A stretch of 64,000 nt of DNA. Origin: Helopsaltes ochotensis. Taxonomy: Eukaryota > Chordata > Aves > Passeriformes > Locustellidae. Of this stretch, positions 10,934 through 24,299 are shown piece by piece. The notes below the pieces were generated by a model that saw nothing but the letters and a program-made list of their open reading frames with translations, did no database searches and was not told where the DNA came from. Both the position numbers and the translations under genes were made by a program. The stretch covers positions 233,710 through 297,709 of the forward strand of contig VXBM01000550.1 of NCBI GenBank assembly GCA_013400155.1, in the 5' to 3' direction. Within the stretch, counting starts at the first letter, position 1; the number at the start of each line of letters is the position of its first letter.

Positions 10934-13900
10934 GTTTGACCAAATGTGTACAGTGTTTCTGACGTTAGCTGAAGGCTTCTCACTAGTCTTTTAACGTCGA
11001 GTTTTTAAGCCAGAGTTTCTCCCAGAAGGAAGTGAGGTGCCTTAAATTCAAGCTGATGACTTATTGTATGTATAGCTCAGTCCAAGTGAGTACTAAAGAC
11101 TGGATAGAAGGAGTACTGTAAAGGAACTGACTTGATGGGAAAAGGATCTGTACTTCATTTGGGGCAGATTAAAGAGAAAAGTGTTCCAAATCCACCACAT
11201 CTCTATGTAGTGAAGTCACAAATTAAAACAGGATCAAGAATGACTTATGAAGAACATCTTATGACTTTCCTAAATGATTGAAATATAAAGGCATCCTGGT
11301 ATCTGAAGCAATATCTGAGCTATTCTTCTGTCTCCAACAGAGACAGAGGTGCTTAGGAGTATGAGGCACAGAGTGTATATGAAGTCAACCTTGCCTTGGA
11401 AATTCTTCCTAACTAGTAGTACTGTTTTGATGACCAAAAAAAAGCATGCATTAAGTATGTCAACCCCAACAGATCAAAACATCCATCACTGCATGATTTC
11501 TCTATATATGTATATATGTGAAATATTGCTTGATGTTCTCAAATTGATTTTTTTTAACCGTCAACAGCTGGATCCTGAGGATTTGGTGTTCAAAACGGGT
11601 ATTTTCTCTTCTTAATATCTGACCATCGGTATTAGCTTCTGAGAATCACAATGAGAATGGGATGTCCCTGAACTAAGACTTTCCCAGACCCAAGAGAAGT
11701 TGAACTCAGTATTTTCCATAGTCATGTTATGGAGGTCAGTTTCAGGCTGGTTCCCCCCTTCCTGGGGCATTCAAAGGATGGGCTGAAACATACTTACATC
11801 ACATTCCAGGTGTCCCGGTATAAAAACTTTCTGGACATCTACACAGATGATTTAAATTAATCATCTCCAAAATTACAATGTCTGTATTTAACCTCCTGTC
11901 ATCCCCACCAGGTTGGGAGTATTCCAGGACAGCCCAGGACACCAGAAGCACCCTCCATACCACTTAGTTCAGAAGTAGAAATGCAGGCCTTCTCCTCTAC
12001 TCTAGTTTTATATCAAGATGGAATCTCTACGATTCCCCTTGGAACCATTAAAAAAGGGCCTATCCTTGTCTATGCTGAAAGTCGTCTCATCAGCTCCATT
12101 CAGAGAGAATTAAATAAAGAAAATAATGACAAACTTTAAAAATAAGTTTTAGTACCTTAAGCTGTGTGTCAGCTACATTCCTAGACTTTTTTGAAGAAAT
12201 GTATGTCAGGCTTTTATGAAGTCAGTGGTCTCTGAATTTGGCCGTTAGTGCTTCATACAATAAACTTTTCCTAAAAATGACAAATCACAAGCAGATGTTT
12301 TCTATTACCATAGTGTAGCTTTGTTATAATTCACTAGAATTAGTTTGATTTTTGCCATTTTCAACAACTTTTTTAGTGTGTTTATAAAGCTAATAAAAAT
12401 ATTTATCAGGGAGAAAACGTTACTATGCCACATTTCTACTGAAAAATTAGTCAGAAGAGTAGGGTACATAGTCTTCTTTAAAAATTATGACAAATATCAG
12501 TTTTATATAAATAAAGCAGTTTCAAACCCACAGCTTCTTGAAATAACAACTTCTAGTATAATTAAATGTTAAAACAGAATGGAAATCTGGCATTGAAAGA
12601 AAGAGGGTAATGTTTCATTTCCAAAGAATGCTGCTTAGAAAATTTGGATTCAGCTGCACATTTAAGCTTGATACAGTTAAAGAAGTTATAAAAGATAAAA
12701 TATTAGAAAATATTATTGGAAATTAATTTAACTCCTCAGCTTCACTAATTTCAAAACTATTCAGCTTCTACATATAGATATGGTAACACGAAGCCCTTTT
12801 TCTTTTTTTTCCTGATGGAGGACTGACTGGAAGCTGAAATGATTTGTGTAACTTAGAAAAACCTTAGCAAGAAAGATGAAAGTCTTAAAGTGACCCAGAG
12901 GATGAGCTCTTTCCAGGTTGCTGTTCTGAAGGCATTCAATACCATTGTAAGGAAGATTTCTAAATTGACAATATACATTTTCCAGATCTTATTAGCATCT
13001 CATTACTCACATTTAAACTACAGAATCAGTCATTATACTAATGGAACTTTACTCCCTCATCATTGATGTTTACTCCCCTCAAATATTTGTAGACTGTTAT
13101 TTTTCCCTTTTAGTCATCATGACAGCTGGGCAAATACCTCAGAAAATTTTTGCAAATATTTGTGGAGTTCTGAAATGAAGCTTCATATCCTATTTTGTGA
13201 AGCCATGGTGAACTTCTTCATTCAGAAGAAAAGAACAGTTTTTCAATACTTTCTTCTATATATATTGAAGTTATATATATTTATGTATTTTCTGCAATCC
13301 TGTGTGTCACATTAACACATTACAGGGTTTGCTTTTTTCCTTAGAGACTTAATTTTGTGAATAATATTTATTTTCTTCCTTTTCTGATTTTCTTTTTTTT
13401 TTTTAACTTCAGACTTCTGAGAATTTTACAATGTATACAAAGTCACCTTCCCCACACATCTCATTGAATCAACTGGCAAGGTTGTTAAGCCCCATTTGGA
13501 GGTGTTTTTAGCCCTTAAAGTAACTTGTCAGTGAATACCTAAGAGCAACATATGCAGTTGCAGCACTTCTGCTCAGAACTGTATGTTTCTGTGCTCAGGC
13601 ACGATTCTTTCCTATAAAAGAAGTCATGAAGTCACAGCGCTGAGTGTGATTACCTGAAACCTGCTAAGCAGTTCTTATTTCTGCACCTATCTAGGATATG
13701 ATGTGATGTGATTAACTTGACTATAAATTTGTACCAAATTCAGTTCAGAATACAATTCAGAATGGGATGCTAAATTATATAAACAGGCTCCAGGGAGGTT
13801 TTATTATTTTTTATTTTATATTTTTTTTAATATTTGATTTGCATACCTACACATGGTGAATGCTAAGCCCCAGGTGAGATAGATGACTTAATGCAATTCA

Positions 13901-14421
13901 AAAACTAGTGACAAGGCTCTGCATGCCAAGAAACATTCTGTATTTTATATTAAGAAAATTAAATAGAGAAATAGAGAATGTGTGTTTGTGTGTGTGCCTA
14001 TGTGTGTGTCTATAAAAGTGGGGGTAGTGCAGCAAGCCTACAGCTCTATTGTATTATGTTTAGTTTATTTGCTTTGTGAGGACTCAACATCCCCATCACT
14101 TTTTGTATTTTCTTGATTCTAGAACACTACCTATTTCCACCCTAAAGCAAAATCTAGCTACAGTCCAATAGTTTCAGCTCTGAAATGTATTGTGTCATGC
14201 TCTACAGTGAGGATCACATCAAGTGCCACTCTCCACAGTGAAGAGAGCAGTAAAACACAGAACTCCCGGGGCTTATCTTTTTCTCCAAAAAAATATTGAA
14301 TTTCTATCTGTGGCCCACAGCCCTCACTTTCAAATCCTACTGATGCCTCTGGCAGGAAGATCTGGTAGCAGGAATACAGTCTAAGCAGAGGCTTAGCACA
14401 AAACCTGTTCCTCTTTGGCAG
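10934..14421. other. AT-rich unique sequence, no gene seen
   Basis: No gene is recognised. The slightly GC-richer patch at 11690-12060 could be an old, unrecognised repeat, but I could not assign it. A T-rich tract lies at 13393-13404 and a degenerate TG-rich stretch at 13978-14012. The frames at 11349-11615 and 12345-12572 look random. Confidence 0.5.
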
Positions 14422-14432
14422 GCCGCCATCTT
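14422..14432 (-). promoter_or_regulatory. YY1-type motif
   Basis: On the minus strand this reads as a match to the known YY1 consensus (AAnATGGCGGC core). It carries the CpG dinucleotides that are rare elsewhere in this AT-rich stretch. It is a single motif with no visible promoter around it. Confidence 0.3.
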
Positions 14433-15116
14433 TTCGGGGGAGTGAGGAGAATTAAAGGTTCCTAAACTGTTCTTACAAGTTGAAGGATTGTCTGGCTCTG
14501 GCACATTGATACCAAAACACTGAGAGTTTTCTGTTCTATTTTTTTTTTTTAATTTTTTTTCTTTCACCATAGACAGATCAATGTCCTGGAAAATATTTGC
14601 AGTCTTTATAATCCAAATGACACTGTATTGTTGTTAGGGCAATGTATCAGCATTTTTTGGTGGAATGATAGAATGATAGAAGCAAGATATAATGATAATA
14701 GCAAGATATAGATTTCCAGCTCTCACATCTTGGCACTTGATGTCATCTAATTTTTTGAGACGAAGTATTTATGTGTAATATTTAGATTGTACCTTTCTGG
14801 AATATTTTTGAAAGTAAAATGTCCTTGTATCTCTAACTGCTTAGACACACACTATTGTTTTGCTATTTAAATCCACTCTCTATTCCCTCAAGAACATTTT
14901 GCTGCCCAAGTAATTGATGAACATTTTTACTCAGACACTAGTGATAAGTGCAATGACTTTAAAATACTTGCCTGAGTTCCCTCAGCTTCTGCTGGCAGCC
15001 AGGTGCAGGAGTGTACATGCTCAGCTGATTTCCAGTAGTTAGAGCAGCAATTTGAGCATCTTCAAACTTTGGTCAATGCTAACAGCATCTCTGTAGTGGC
15101 CCAGGAGTGAAGCTAT
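14433..15116. other. Unique sequence upstream of the CR1 tail
   Basis: No gene is seen. It contains T-tracts near 14541-14560 and a small duplication (two copies of a GCAAGATATA core, about 14682-14711). Confidence 0.5.
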
Positions 15117-15445
15117 CATTGAATCATAGAATCGTTAGGCTTAGAACAGACCTCCAAGACTGTTGAGTTTAACTGTTAACCCAGCACGGCTGTGATCACT
15201 CCTAAGCCCATATCCTCAAATTCCACATCCACACATTTTTGAAGACTTCCAGGGATGGTGATCCCACCACATCCTTGGGTATTTTGTTCCAGTGGCTGAC
15301 TACCCTTTCAGTGAAGAAAATTTCTCCTGTTGTCTAATGTAAACCTTCCCTTGTGCAACTTCTAGCCATTTCCTGTCGTCCCTTGTTACCTCAAAGAAAC
15401 TAACCGCCACCTCACTAAAATCTCCTTTCAACTATACCACTGCCT
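15117..15445 (-). mobile_element. CR1 LINE, 5'-truncated 3' end (older, diverged subfamily)
   Basis: The plus strand begins with the GAATCATAGAAT terminal motif typical of the reverse complement of avian CR1 3' ends, so the element lies on the minus strand. Translating the minus strand through about 15312-15223 gives the C-terminal signature of CR1 ORF2, HWNKIPKDVVGSPSLEVF. The copy is cut off after roughly 330 bp, as is usual for CR1. Its tail differs clearly from the copies at 23.7 and 60.5 kb, so it belongs to another, probably older, subfamily. It cannot retrotranspose. Confidence 0.9.
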
Positions 15446-18400
15446 CCAGAAATTTAGAAAAATTAATATGCTTCTCCGTCTGTTTTATTATGTTTTCATC
15501 AAGAATGCTGCTGTTCACCAGGAAATATGGGTCTCTTCACCTCACCTGATAGGAAAGTCAAACTCCACTCCACTGCATTTGTATGCACGTGGGATCACTA
15601 TTTTCAATTTCTTTTAAAACAGTTTTTTGATCATATCTCAATTTTTATTAATTTAGCTATTATTTACATAAAGAAGAGCATAATTTTTTTATGTGAACTT
15701 TCCTTTTTAGACAAATTACACTTTTTGATACTATGTTTTCAAATGTGGGCTACCAACTGCTTCGAACTTTTTCAAACATTTCATTTGGTTTGTCATTTTA
15801 GAAGCTTCATAATACTGATTTGCTATTACAACACGCACCTCTGATGAAGCTCTTTGAGTGCAAAAATGTCTAAAGCTGATAATTTCAAGCCAGAAGTCTT
15901 CCTGTTTCAGAGTCAACCCCAGTAAGTGACATCTTCAGAGCAAAGGCACACTGAACAGAAAGTTCCTTGAGAATACAATGTCTACCTGGCTACATCTCAT
16001 CCAAAATCTCCTGCAGTAATGCGTCACATAATAGCTGCATGGTTGATAGTAGTGGGTCTTCTGAAACAATAATAAATCATTACTTATTACAAATAAAAGA
16101 AATACTATTTTCAACTCTCATTTGAAACTCTGCTTCTGTTTACATGCTTTTTCAACTTTCCACAATCTGAAACTAGTACTCTAGAAAGCCAAAACCCATC
16201 CGTTATGATGGAATGGGTTAATTAATATCTACCAACTAGGTAATCTCAACTGTTGAAAATGTTGGCATCTTCTAAGCTTCCCACCATGAATCTGCTAAAT
16301 TTTTTCTTTGCTTCCCCCTCAAAATCTCATTTTTACCTTCTAGAGACTGGGTCTATAAGTGTGTATAAATGAGGGACATGCCAGAGTTCAAATTAGCCCT
16401 TCAGCAGGTGTGCACCAAGCTGCTGATGCTGCCAAATATTCCAGGTAAATACCATGCCTCTAAATGCTGATTTAAGGGATAAGTGCTCAAAGTAATGGGG
16501 AAAAAGCATCTTTTGGGACTGTACATTCTTTACAGTCTGAGGTCTGATTTTTTTAAGTAGGAGGAGTATTTGGTGAGGAGAAGGGTTCAATCATGCAGAC
16601 CATGAGGATTTGAACACTGACACCTGGAATCTGTCACCTTTTTTCATGTTAAACTGTGTCTCACTTTGAAAATAGCCCAGCCCCCCTGCCCCCAAAAACA
16701 TTGTAGAATAAATTTCCCTTTTGTCAAAGGGAGCAAGTTTTCAGAAATTGATTTGGAATGATAAAAATATTAAATAGCATATTTAAGTTTATGAGTGTAT
16801 ATGATAATATACACTCATGTCCCCAGTCCAGATTTGAGATCAGATCTGAGCAGCATAGCACGGGAATTTGTCCCTGTTTTGTTTTATTTTGAACATATTT
16901 TGTGCAGTCTGTCTTTCATCAATGTGAACTGAATTTTCTCTCTAGCTCTTCTTTCAGTTGCATTGCATTTTTACAGGAGAATTTTTCTCTGTAGTCGGCT
17001 GTTACTCTATAGATTGCTGTAATTTTGAGCTATTTTTATTTGTGTAAATGATCACAATTGTTCCAGAGTTTGTAGTTCTGCATTCTTAAGCTTAATGAAG
17101 AGGACCTAAAAAGAAATTTAAAAATAATAATAATAAAAAAAATCTGTGTAGTACTGATGTTATTTCTGGTTTTGTTTAAAAGTTAAAGGGATTTACATGG
17201 AAAGGGGAAGGAAGGGTATGTCATAACTTCTGTGCTAAGTAAAAGGTTTTGTTTGTATAAATCACATACTGCATTCATCATGCTCAAGACAAATGATAAA
17301 CATTACATTTCAGCATTCTCATAAAAATTAGGAATCTGCACAAATAGCACTAGTTCTTCAGTGGACTGGTTCCATTTCTTTTACTGTCCTGCTTCCCTGG
17401 GACAGTTATGTGGTAGGACTTATGGCATTATTAGTTGCCATTGCTACTTTCCCACCCTAGGATTACTGTCAAAGTTGAGCAGCTTCCTCCGTAAACAGCT
17501 CAGCCTTTCACTCCTGAGGTCCATTGCTTTTATTCTTTTCCTGCTTTTTCTGTTTTCATTTCCTGATGATGTTGTCATCATCAGTGGAGTTGGGATGAGG
17601 AAGTTTGGTACTATTTATAGATTCTGGGCTCATAGCCAGCTATTTTCATGCCTTCGGTGCTATTTAAGTCTATTGTTCATTTTTTGACTGCAGTATAGCT
17701 TCCTCTCATTTTGCACCTAGAACTGTGAGTTTTCTGACTCTACCAACAACAAAATAATGGGTTTAGTCTCTACTTTAAAAAGCCGTAAAATGGAATGAGT
17801 GGAAGACTTACTTTCTTTATTTTTGTTGTGTTCTACATGCTATCACTTAATATTAGTTATTAAAGTGGATCTTATGCTTCTACTGAAGATAGGATATGGC
17901 ATTTTAAAAGTTCAATTTAAACGGGGTTCATTTAGAAGATCATTCCTCTTTTATTTGATAAACTGCTATGCACATGTGCAATAACAATATACTGTTTAAA
18001 AACTCTTGACAAATAAGGATAAATATTCAGCATGCTACATGGACAAGTGCTCCTGAGATTGCTTCATTGTTAGTACAAAGAGATACCTATATTTTGTGCA
18101 CTATATCGAAATACATCCCATTAGATTAAGAGTATGGCTCCTGCTCTTGCTCCCACAGGATCTCAGAGTCCTCCTTTTGTGTCTTCTCACTATTTATCTG
18201 ATTATGGCTCTCTAAAATAGAGAAAAATAGAACGTTTCACAGTATCTTCCCGTAAATTAAGTCCTTCAGAATACAATGAGGATATCTTACAAGGCTATTG
18301 TTGACATAATAAAGCTGTTTAGTTACCTTGAACTGGTGCACCAACACTCTAAATCTAATAATTCAGAGACAAAAAAATTTTAATGCTATGTTTGTGACTT

Positions 18401-20427
18401 AAACTGATAATAAAAAAGGGAATTGTTATTTAGAGTGATGTACTGCCTTGAAGTTAGTCTGTTGTGAATGCATGGTATGTTCTGAGGCACAGAAGCATGA
18501 GTAGACACAAAATCATATCATATTGCTGGCAAGTTCCTCCCACAACCTTCTGAAGCTTAGCCTTTGTTTATGCAGGTGTAATTTGTGTTTCTGACTCTGC
18601 GACTGCACATGAAAGATAATCTCAGCTTTGCATCAAAGCCTCTTGCACTAAGTCCCTGATTTGCAGGTTTGATTAGGTAACCACAGAGGTAAATACAGTA
18701 GTGCTTAAGACAAGCTGAAGTTTTGCCAACCCCCAGTGAGTGACATTGCTGTTTATTTACCAGAAAAGAGTGAGATTAACTTTTTAGAATATGTCTTGTT
18801 AGTCACAAACTTATTGTAATTCCAAAGTGCTAGGCTAAACTCCTTATTACTCTAGGAGTGGATATTTAGTAAAAATTATGCAGGTTGTTGATTTGGTTAA
18901 TAAAATGACCTGCTTAAGCTACTACAGTACATGTATTTTGAATTTGCCTTATTTCTAAAGGATGGGCAAAGTTATTCTGATGTTTTTAGAAAGAAATTAT
19001 GTCTTTCTGCAACAGTTGTTCCTTCATTGCATCTGCACTAAAGCACAGTTCATACTGCGAATCCTATTCCCTTTTCTTTAAAAAATATTTGGAATGAAGA
19101 CTACTCCTAGTGTAAGTCTTTTGAAAGTGAAGAAATAGTATGAAAATGTTGCCTAACTGTCTCTGGGGAAGCTGATCTAGAATGGAGAGTAGACATTTGC
19201 AATTGATTATATGGAGAACAGAAGCAGAAAAAAAAGTTTTCTTTCAAGAGAATTCTCCATTTCTCCAATGGTGGCCAAAGAGGGATTAAGCTCTAGATGG
19301 CAAAAAGTTTGGGATACACCTTTACTTGAGTTCTAGGTTTTACTTTTCAATAAATTTGCTGTCTGAGAGTTTTGAGTACAGGTCTTAGGAACACAGATTA
19401 GTGTTAAAGTGAAATATAGGTGCTTATACAATGAAAGAAAGGAAATGTACATGATTATACACCATCAGCAAGGAAATGCATCTGACTTTTGTAGAATCTA
19501 GGAGGTGTGGTCTCCAGAGAGTCGGAGTATTATTTGTGTTTCTGACAAATCCGCAGTGATCAGCTTGTCTAGGCACTAAAGGACAGGTTGTCTCTCACAA
19601 GAAAAGCCTGATTTCCTGAATGCTATCTTGTTTCTCTAAAAGGCAGAAGGAATATAAGACACAGATGTGAGAGATAAGTTTCAGAAACTGTCATAGACAA
19701 CCTGGAGACTTCTTTTTTAGCTAATAATATTATTCTGGTCATGCAGAAAATTATTATTACATACCTTTAGAAAACTGCAACCTCCTAAATACCTAAGTCT
19801 GTTTGGAAATTATAGATGATGTGTGTGGGGGGCTATGTCCCCTTATGATTCTAGTTTAATAGTCTAATGCTCTAATATGGTCTAATGTTTTATCCAGACT
19901 TCAACATGAAACAAAAGAATCACAGCTGTTGTCATTCAAAACCATTTGATAGAGTGCAAGACTGTACTTTAAGGTAACCAATAACAAGGTTTCATTTATG
20001 GGAAGTAGGTGACAAGTTCTAGGTCCTCTTCAGCTTGGGAAGACATATACCATCATTTTTTACCTTCTTTAAGTGACACCATAATAACAAGACAACCTTG
20101 AATAGGACTGGTTTTCTGTCATTCATTTGAAAAGAAGTCGCTAGCGAATAAAAGCAGAAAATGAGTGTGGGACTCCTGGACCCTGGAAGGGCAAGCTCCA
20201 GAGGAAGTGCCGTTGCTCCAGTGGCTAATAGGACACTGTTCTTTGGGAGACCTCATACTTCCTAGGACTGTTTATGTGTTTTCCATTAAACAGCTGTCAA
20301 AGCCAATATATCGTTGTCACCTTCACATTTCCCTTCACCTGTGTTTAAAAAGAAAACAGCTAATCATCCATTCCTGAAAAGGGAAGGGAAAATGTGGTCC
20401 CTGATGCCTAGTAGAGGGCTTTGTGTA
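15446..20427. other. AT-rich unique sequence, no gene seen
   Basis: No exon or RNA gene is recognised. It contains a perfect 12-bp-stem hairpin (16791-16818) and an A/T-rich ATA-repeat patch near 17121-17141. The open frames at 15527-15844 and 17361-17687 are hydrophobic F/L/C-rich chance frames without start context or homology that I can see. Confidence 0.55.
16791..16818. other. Perfect hairpin, 12-bp stem and 4-nt loop
   Basis: Arms 16791-16802 and 16807-16818 are exact reverse complements around GATA. The outer flanks do not pair. There is no U-tract terminator logic, because this is a vertebrate genome. Function unknown. Confidence 0.7.
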
Positions 20428-20432
20428 GGCAT
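20428..20432. repeat. 5-bp target-site duplication, left copy
   Basis: GGCAT immediately precedes the LTR and recurs exactly after it at 21426-21430. This fixes both LTR ends. Confidence 0.85.
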
Positions 20433-21425
20433 TGTTGTGAGTCAACTCTGGCTGGACACCAGGTGCCCACCAACCTCACTGTATCATTTCCATTCCCAAC
20501 CGGACAGGGGAGAGAAAATATAAGGAAAGGCCCATGGGTCAAGACAACGACAGGGAGAGATAACTTACTGGTTACCATCATGGGTAAAGCACATCCAATT
20601 TGGGGACATTAGTTTAATTTATTACCTATCAAATCAGAATAGGGAAATGAGGAATAAAACCAAATTTAACAGTCCTTCCTGCTTCCCCTCCCTTCTTCAG
20701 AGGCTTAAATTTATTCCTGATTTTGTACCTCTTCCCCACAGTGACCAGTGGAGATGGTGAAAACAGGCTGTACTTAATTCATCACGTTGTCTCTGCTGCT
20801 CCTTCCTTCTTAAAAGAGGACTTCTCTCACTCTTCCCCTGCTCCATCATGGGTTCCTTTTTTCCAGGGGGTACAGTCCTTCAGGAATAGATTGTTCCAGC
20901 ATGGATCTCCAATAGGGTCACAATTCCCGCCAGCAAACCTGCGACAATAAGGGTTCCCCTCTCCACGGGGACAGAGCGTGGGCTTCCCAGAGGGTCACTG
21001 CCTCCTTAGGGCATTCACCTGATTTAATGTTGGGTCCTCCAGGGACTGAAGATGGATCTCTGCTTTATTGTGCATCTCTACTCCTGCCTCATTGTGGTCT
21101 TTAGCATGGGCTACAAGGGAATCTCTGCTCTGGCATCTGGAGCACCTCCTCCCCCTCCTTCACTGACCCAGGAGTCTGCAGGGATATTTATCTCGGACGC
21201 CTTTCTCTAGCTGCAGGTGCTGTTGCACAAGTTTTTTCTTCCCTTCTTGAATATGTCATCCCAGGAGTGCTACCACTGATGCTGATGGCTGATGGGGTCA
21301 ATCTTGAGCAGTAGAAGGTTCATCTTGAATATGGCAGGCATCAGGGAAAGCTTCCAGCTCCTTCACACAGAAGCCACTCCTTTAGTCCCCTTGCTACTAA
21401 AACTTTGCCATGGAAACCCAATTCA
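20433..21425 (-). mobile_element. Solo LTR of an avian endogenous retrovirus, 993 bp
   Basis: The block starts TGTTG, ends ATTCA (TG...CA) and is flanked by a perfect GGCAT duplication, so it is an integration product with intact ends. It is visibly GC-richer than its surroundings. The internal text, with repeated CTCCAGCATGGG-like and CACGGGG-like segments, matches a long avian LTR family I recall. Five-base duplications are typical of ERVL-like and some other classes. No internal gag, pol or env sequence lies next to it, so it is a solo LTR left by LTR-LTR recombination. The minus orientation is tentative. It rests on an AATAAA signal at 20618-20623 (minus), about 190 bp from the 20433 end. 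Small open frames here are not genes. Confidence 0.85.
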
Positions 21426-21430
21426 GGCAT
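21426..21430. repeat. 5-bp target-site duplication, right copy
   Basis: GGCAT matches the copy at 20428-20432 exactly. Confidence 0.85.
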
Positions 21431-23734
21431 CTAGTCAGAAGGCCTAAAACCATGGGTGAATTGGGGTTTCGGATTCAGCTCTCTCTAATGTTTCCGAATA
21501 TTTATCATGGACCTGCTTTGGTTATTTCAAATCCCAATCTTAATTCAGTGCATAATTCTCTCTGGAGGTTGTAGAGAGATTTTCAGATGAGTAGAACTGA
21601 GGGAACAGATATCTAGAAATTTACACTTTTATAAAGCCAGCATTATTTACATAGAGGATATCTGCACAAATCAAAGGATGAAACAAGTATTGTTTCCGTG
21701 AGTACACAGCTTATAGCTTAGTGTTTCAGTCAGCCAATGTTTGATACAAAATTATTCGAGTTCCGTAAAATCAACCCAAATATAGCTCTGTATTTTAGAT
21801 GACAGTCAAAGACTGAGAATAACAAAAGGCAGATGTGAAGTCTGGGGCTGAACTGACCAGTCTGAATTGATAATGGTATTTACAATGGGAAGGTCTACCT
21901 TTTAATATTAAGAGTGTGAATTTGAGTAGATTAGTGGATTCTGTTTCAGACTTGACCACAAACTCACTTTGATTCTCCTTAGGTCTCTTTGAGTTTGTGT
22001 GCTGTGTAAAAGAAAATCTTAAAAGAGCCCCAACCCTAAATAAATTTTATACTGAGATCTGCTTTTTTATCCCTTAACTCCTGTGGAGAAAAATGTCTTT
22101 GAGACTCTGGTGTAATTTTATACTATGGTTAGTTCCCACTGATTCTAGGAGGAGTTCATCAAAACCAGTGAAATTCTCAGCACAGGGAGCTTGTTTGAAA
22201 TTCCCTTAAACAGACCTAGGTTTTGATTTTGTCACAAATATAAAAATATGTACAAACTGTCTGCCTCATTAATACAGGGCATCTTTTGAACCATAATTAT
22301 TTATCTTGGAAAGGATGTTTGCAATGCTCAGATGGAAAGAGAAATGTGTTATTATTGTGAATAATTGATTTTCAGTGGTTGTGTGGGATTTCAAGTCATG
22401 AGAGTTTCATTGAGTTTAATGGAATTCACATGGCCAAGTCCACTCGTTGTAAATCTGCAGTGTTTTGGGATTATAAAAAGAGATAAAAGAATGTCCATAT
22501 CTCCCCCATTAAATTACATGTCCCATTCTGTATAAGTGGAGTCAAAAGTGAAATGCCCATTTAAAACAACCAGGTCATATTTGTCCGGAAAGATGTTGAT
22601 ATCATCTTCATTACTTTAGTAAAAACCTGGACCAATCAGAGTATAACAATAAAATTTCAATGGAAGGGGCAATTTTAATAGACATACTAACAAAATTATT
22701 TTTCTGGCAAGTTGTAGTAAAGAAATACATGAAATTGGATCAGTGTGTAATGTCAATAGCATATTGAAGTCTTAGCAGAATCTGAAGTACCATGACCATA
22801 TATTTTTTAAATGGCTCTTTATTTTGTAGAAGGCCGATAAGGGAGAAATTGCCTCCCATTCAAGAGGGGAGTGGAAAACATGATGAACTCAACTGGGTGG
22901 GGAATATTGGTCAAATGTTTGGATGCAATGCAAAATATTGAAGCTGGTCTGAGATGAAGTCTTGAGGAGCTACCAAGCTGCTGTCAAGAAAAGGTGTGTT
23001 CTGAACGGACAGAAGTTGAACAGGACACAGGACACACTCCAAAATGTGGTGAGAGCTGGAAACAGCATTTCTGAATGCCTGTGACCTTCCTTATCTATAT
23101 CCCAATCACCTATTCAGCACTTTGTTTCAGCCAGTACCATGTTGTAGTTTTTACTCAGCAACAACCACCTTCTGGTAATCTTGACTTCCTCAGAACTCAT
23201 CTTATAATAATTCACTAATCCCAAACCCCAGAAATGCTGTCATAGCTTTCTCAAGCTGCTCAGCTCCATCAATGGCTTTATGTATCAGTGATTACTTCTC
23301 TACCGGTCCTTCTGTAGCCTGCTCCTCATAAATGATCCTTAATTTTACATTTAGATTAATATGCCAGTGTTGTAAATGTTTCAGAAATGGTACAAATAAA
23401 CCTTTACTGCAGTAAAAATCTTCCTTTCAAAGAACGCAGGCAGAATTATAGGAGAAATGTTGCTTTAAACTGTTTCAGCTTGGTTGGCAACAGGCAACTC
23501 TGTGCACTTTTGTCCTTGCTTCTGAAATCCCTCTTCTATTCCTGACAAATTACTGAAAAAAAACCTGTTATTACTCCAGGTGCATCATGTTGGGGGTTGG
23601 GGGCAAAAAAATTAAAAAGCATCCATCATATTCAGCTTCTCTACACCTTCAAAACATTTCTTTTGCCTCCACAGTTGTTCTGGGGTTTTGTCTTCTGAGA
23701 GCTGAATGGGGCAGGAATTACAAACAGGAATATT
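21431..23734. other. Unique sequence, no gene seen
   Basis: No gene is recognised. The part near 22110-22160 faintly resembles an ancient amniote repeat built around 'gtaactccattgacttcaatgg'-like text, but it is too decayed to call. Confidence 0.45.
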
Positions 23735-24299
23735 GAATCATAGGTTCATGGAATATTCTGAGTTGGAAGGGATCCACAATGAGCAAGTCCAACTCCTGGC
23801 CCTGTACAAGACAACTGAAAAAAATCACACCATGTGTCTGTAAGTGGTGTCCAAACATTTCTTGAAATCTGACTGGCTTGGTATCTTGAATGGTTCCTTG
23901 GGGTGCTTGTTCCAGTGCCCAACCACCCTCTGGGTGAAAAACCTTCTTCTTATGTCCAACCTAAACCTGTCTTGATACATCTTTTGGCCCTTCCCTTAGG
24001 TCCTATCGCTGGTCACCAGAGAGAAGACATCAGTGCCTGCACCTCTGCTTCCTCTCACAGAGAAGCTGTAGACAGATAAGAGGTCTTCTTTCCTCAGTCT
24101 CCTCTTCTCTAAGCTGAAAAGACCAAAAGACCTTAGACTCTTCTTGTACAGCTTCCCATAAAGGCCCTTCATCATCTTCCTAGCCCTCATTTCGGCCTTG
24201 TTTAATAGTTTAATATCATTACTTTTTGGCACCCAAAACTGCTCCCAGGACTCGATGTGAGGCTGCCTCAGTGCAGAGCAGAGTAGGGCAATACACTCC
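23735..24299 (-). mobile_element. CR1 LINE, 3' half of a copy split by an LTR
   Basis: It begins with the GAATCATAGG terminal motif and runs in parallel with the 60.5-kb CR1, so it belongs to the same or a close subfamily. On the minus strand a decayed ORF2 frame is readable between 24299 and 23996. It includes the recognisable CR1 segments GLFSLEKRRLRKEDLL and VTSDRT, with an HWNK motif further on. The alignment to the 60.5-kb copy breaks at 24299/24300, where the LTR enters, and resumes at about 25052. The element is broken and cannot move. Confidence 0.9.
24295..24299. repeat. Imperfect 5-bp target duplication, left copy
   Basis: Alignment with the uninterrupted CR1 at 60.5 kb shows that ACTCC here and CCTCT at 25052-25056 cover the same five CR1 positions. 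Three of the five bases match. The mismatches fit substitutions since insertion. Confidence 0.55.

Noticed and set aside
11690..12060. GC-richer patch that might be an old LTR
   Set aside because: No TG/CA ends with a target duplication were found, and I recognise no family.
14663..14682. GAATGATAGAATGATAG, similar to a CR1 terminal repeat
   Set aside because: No CR1 3' sequence follows in either direction.
15527..15844. 105-codon hydrophobic open frame beside a CR1
   Set aside because: F/I/L/C-rich composition is typical of T-rich DNA. There is no conserved motif and no signal-peptide-plus-domain structure.
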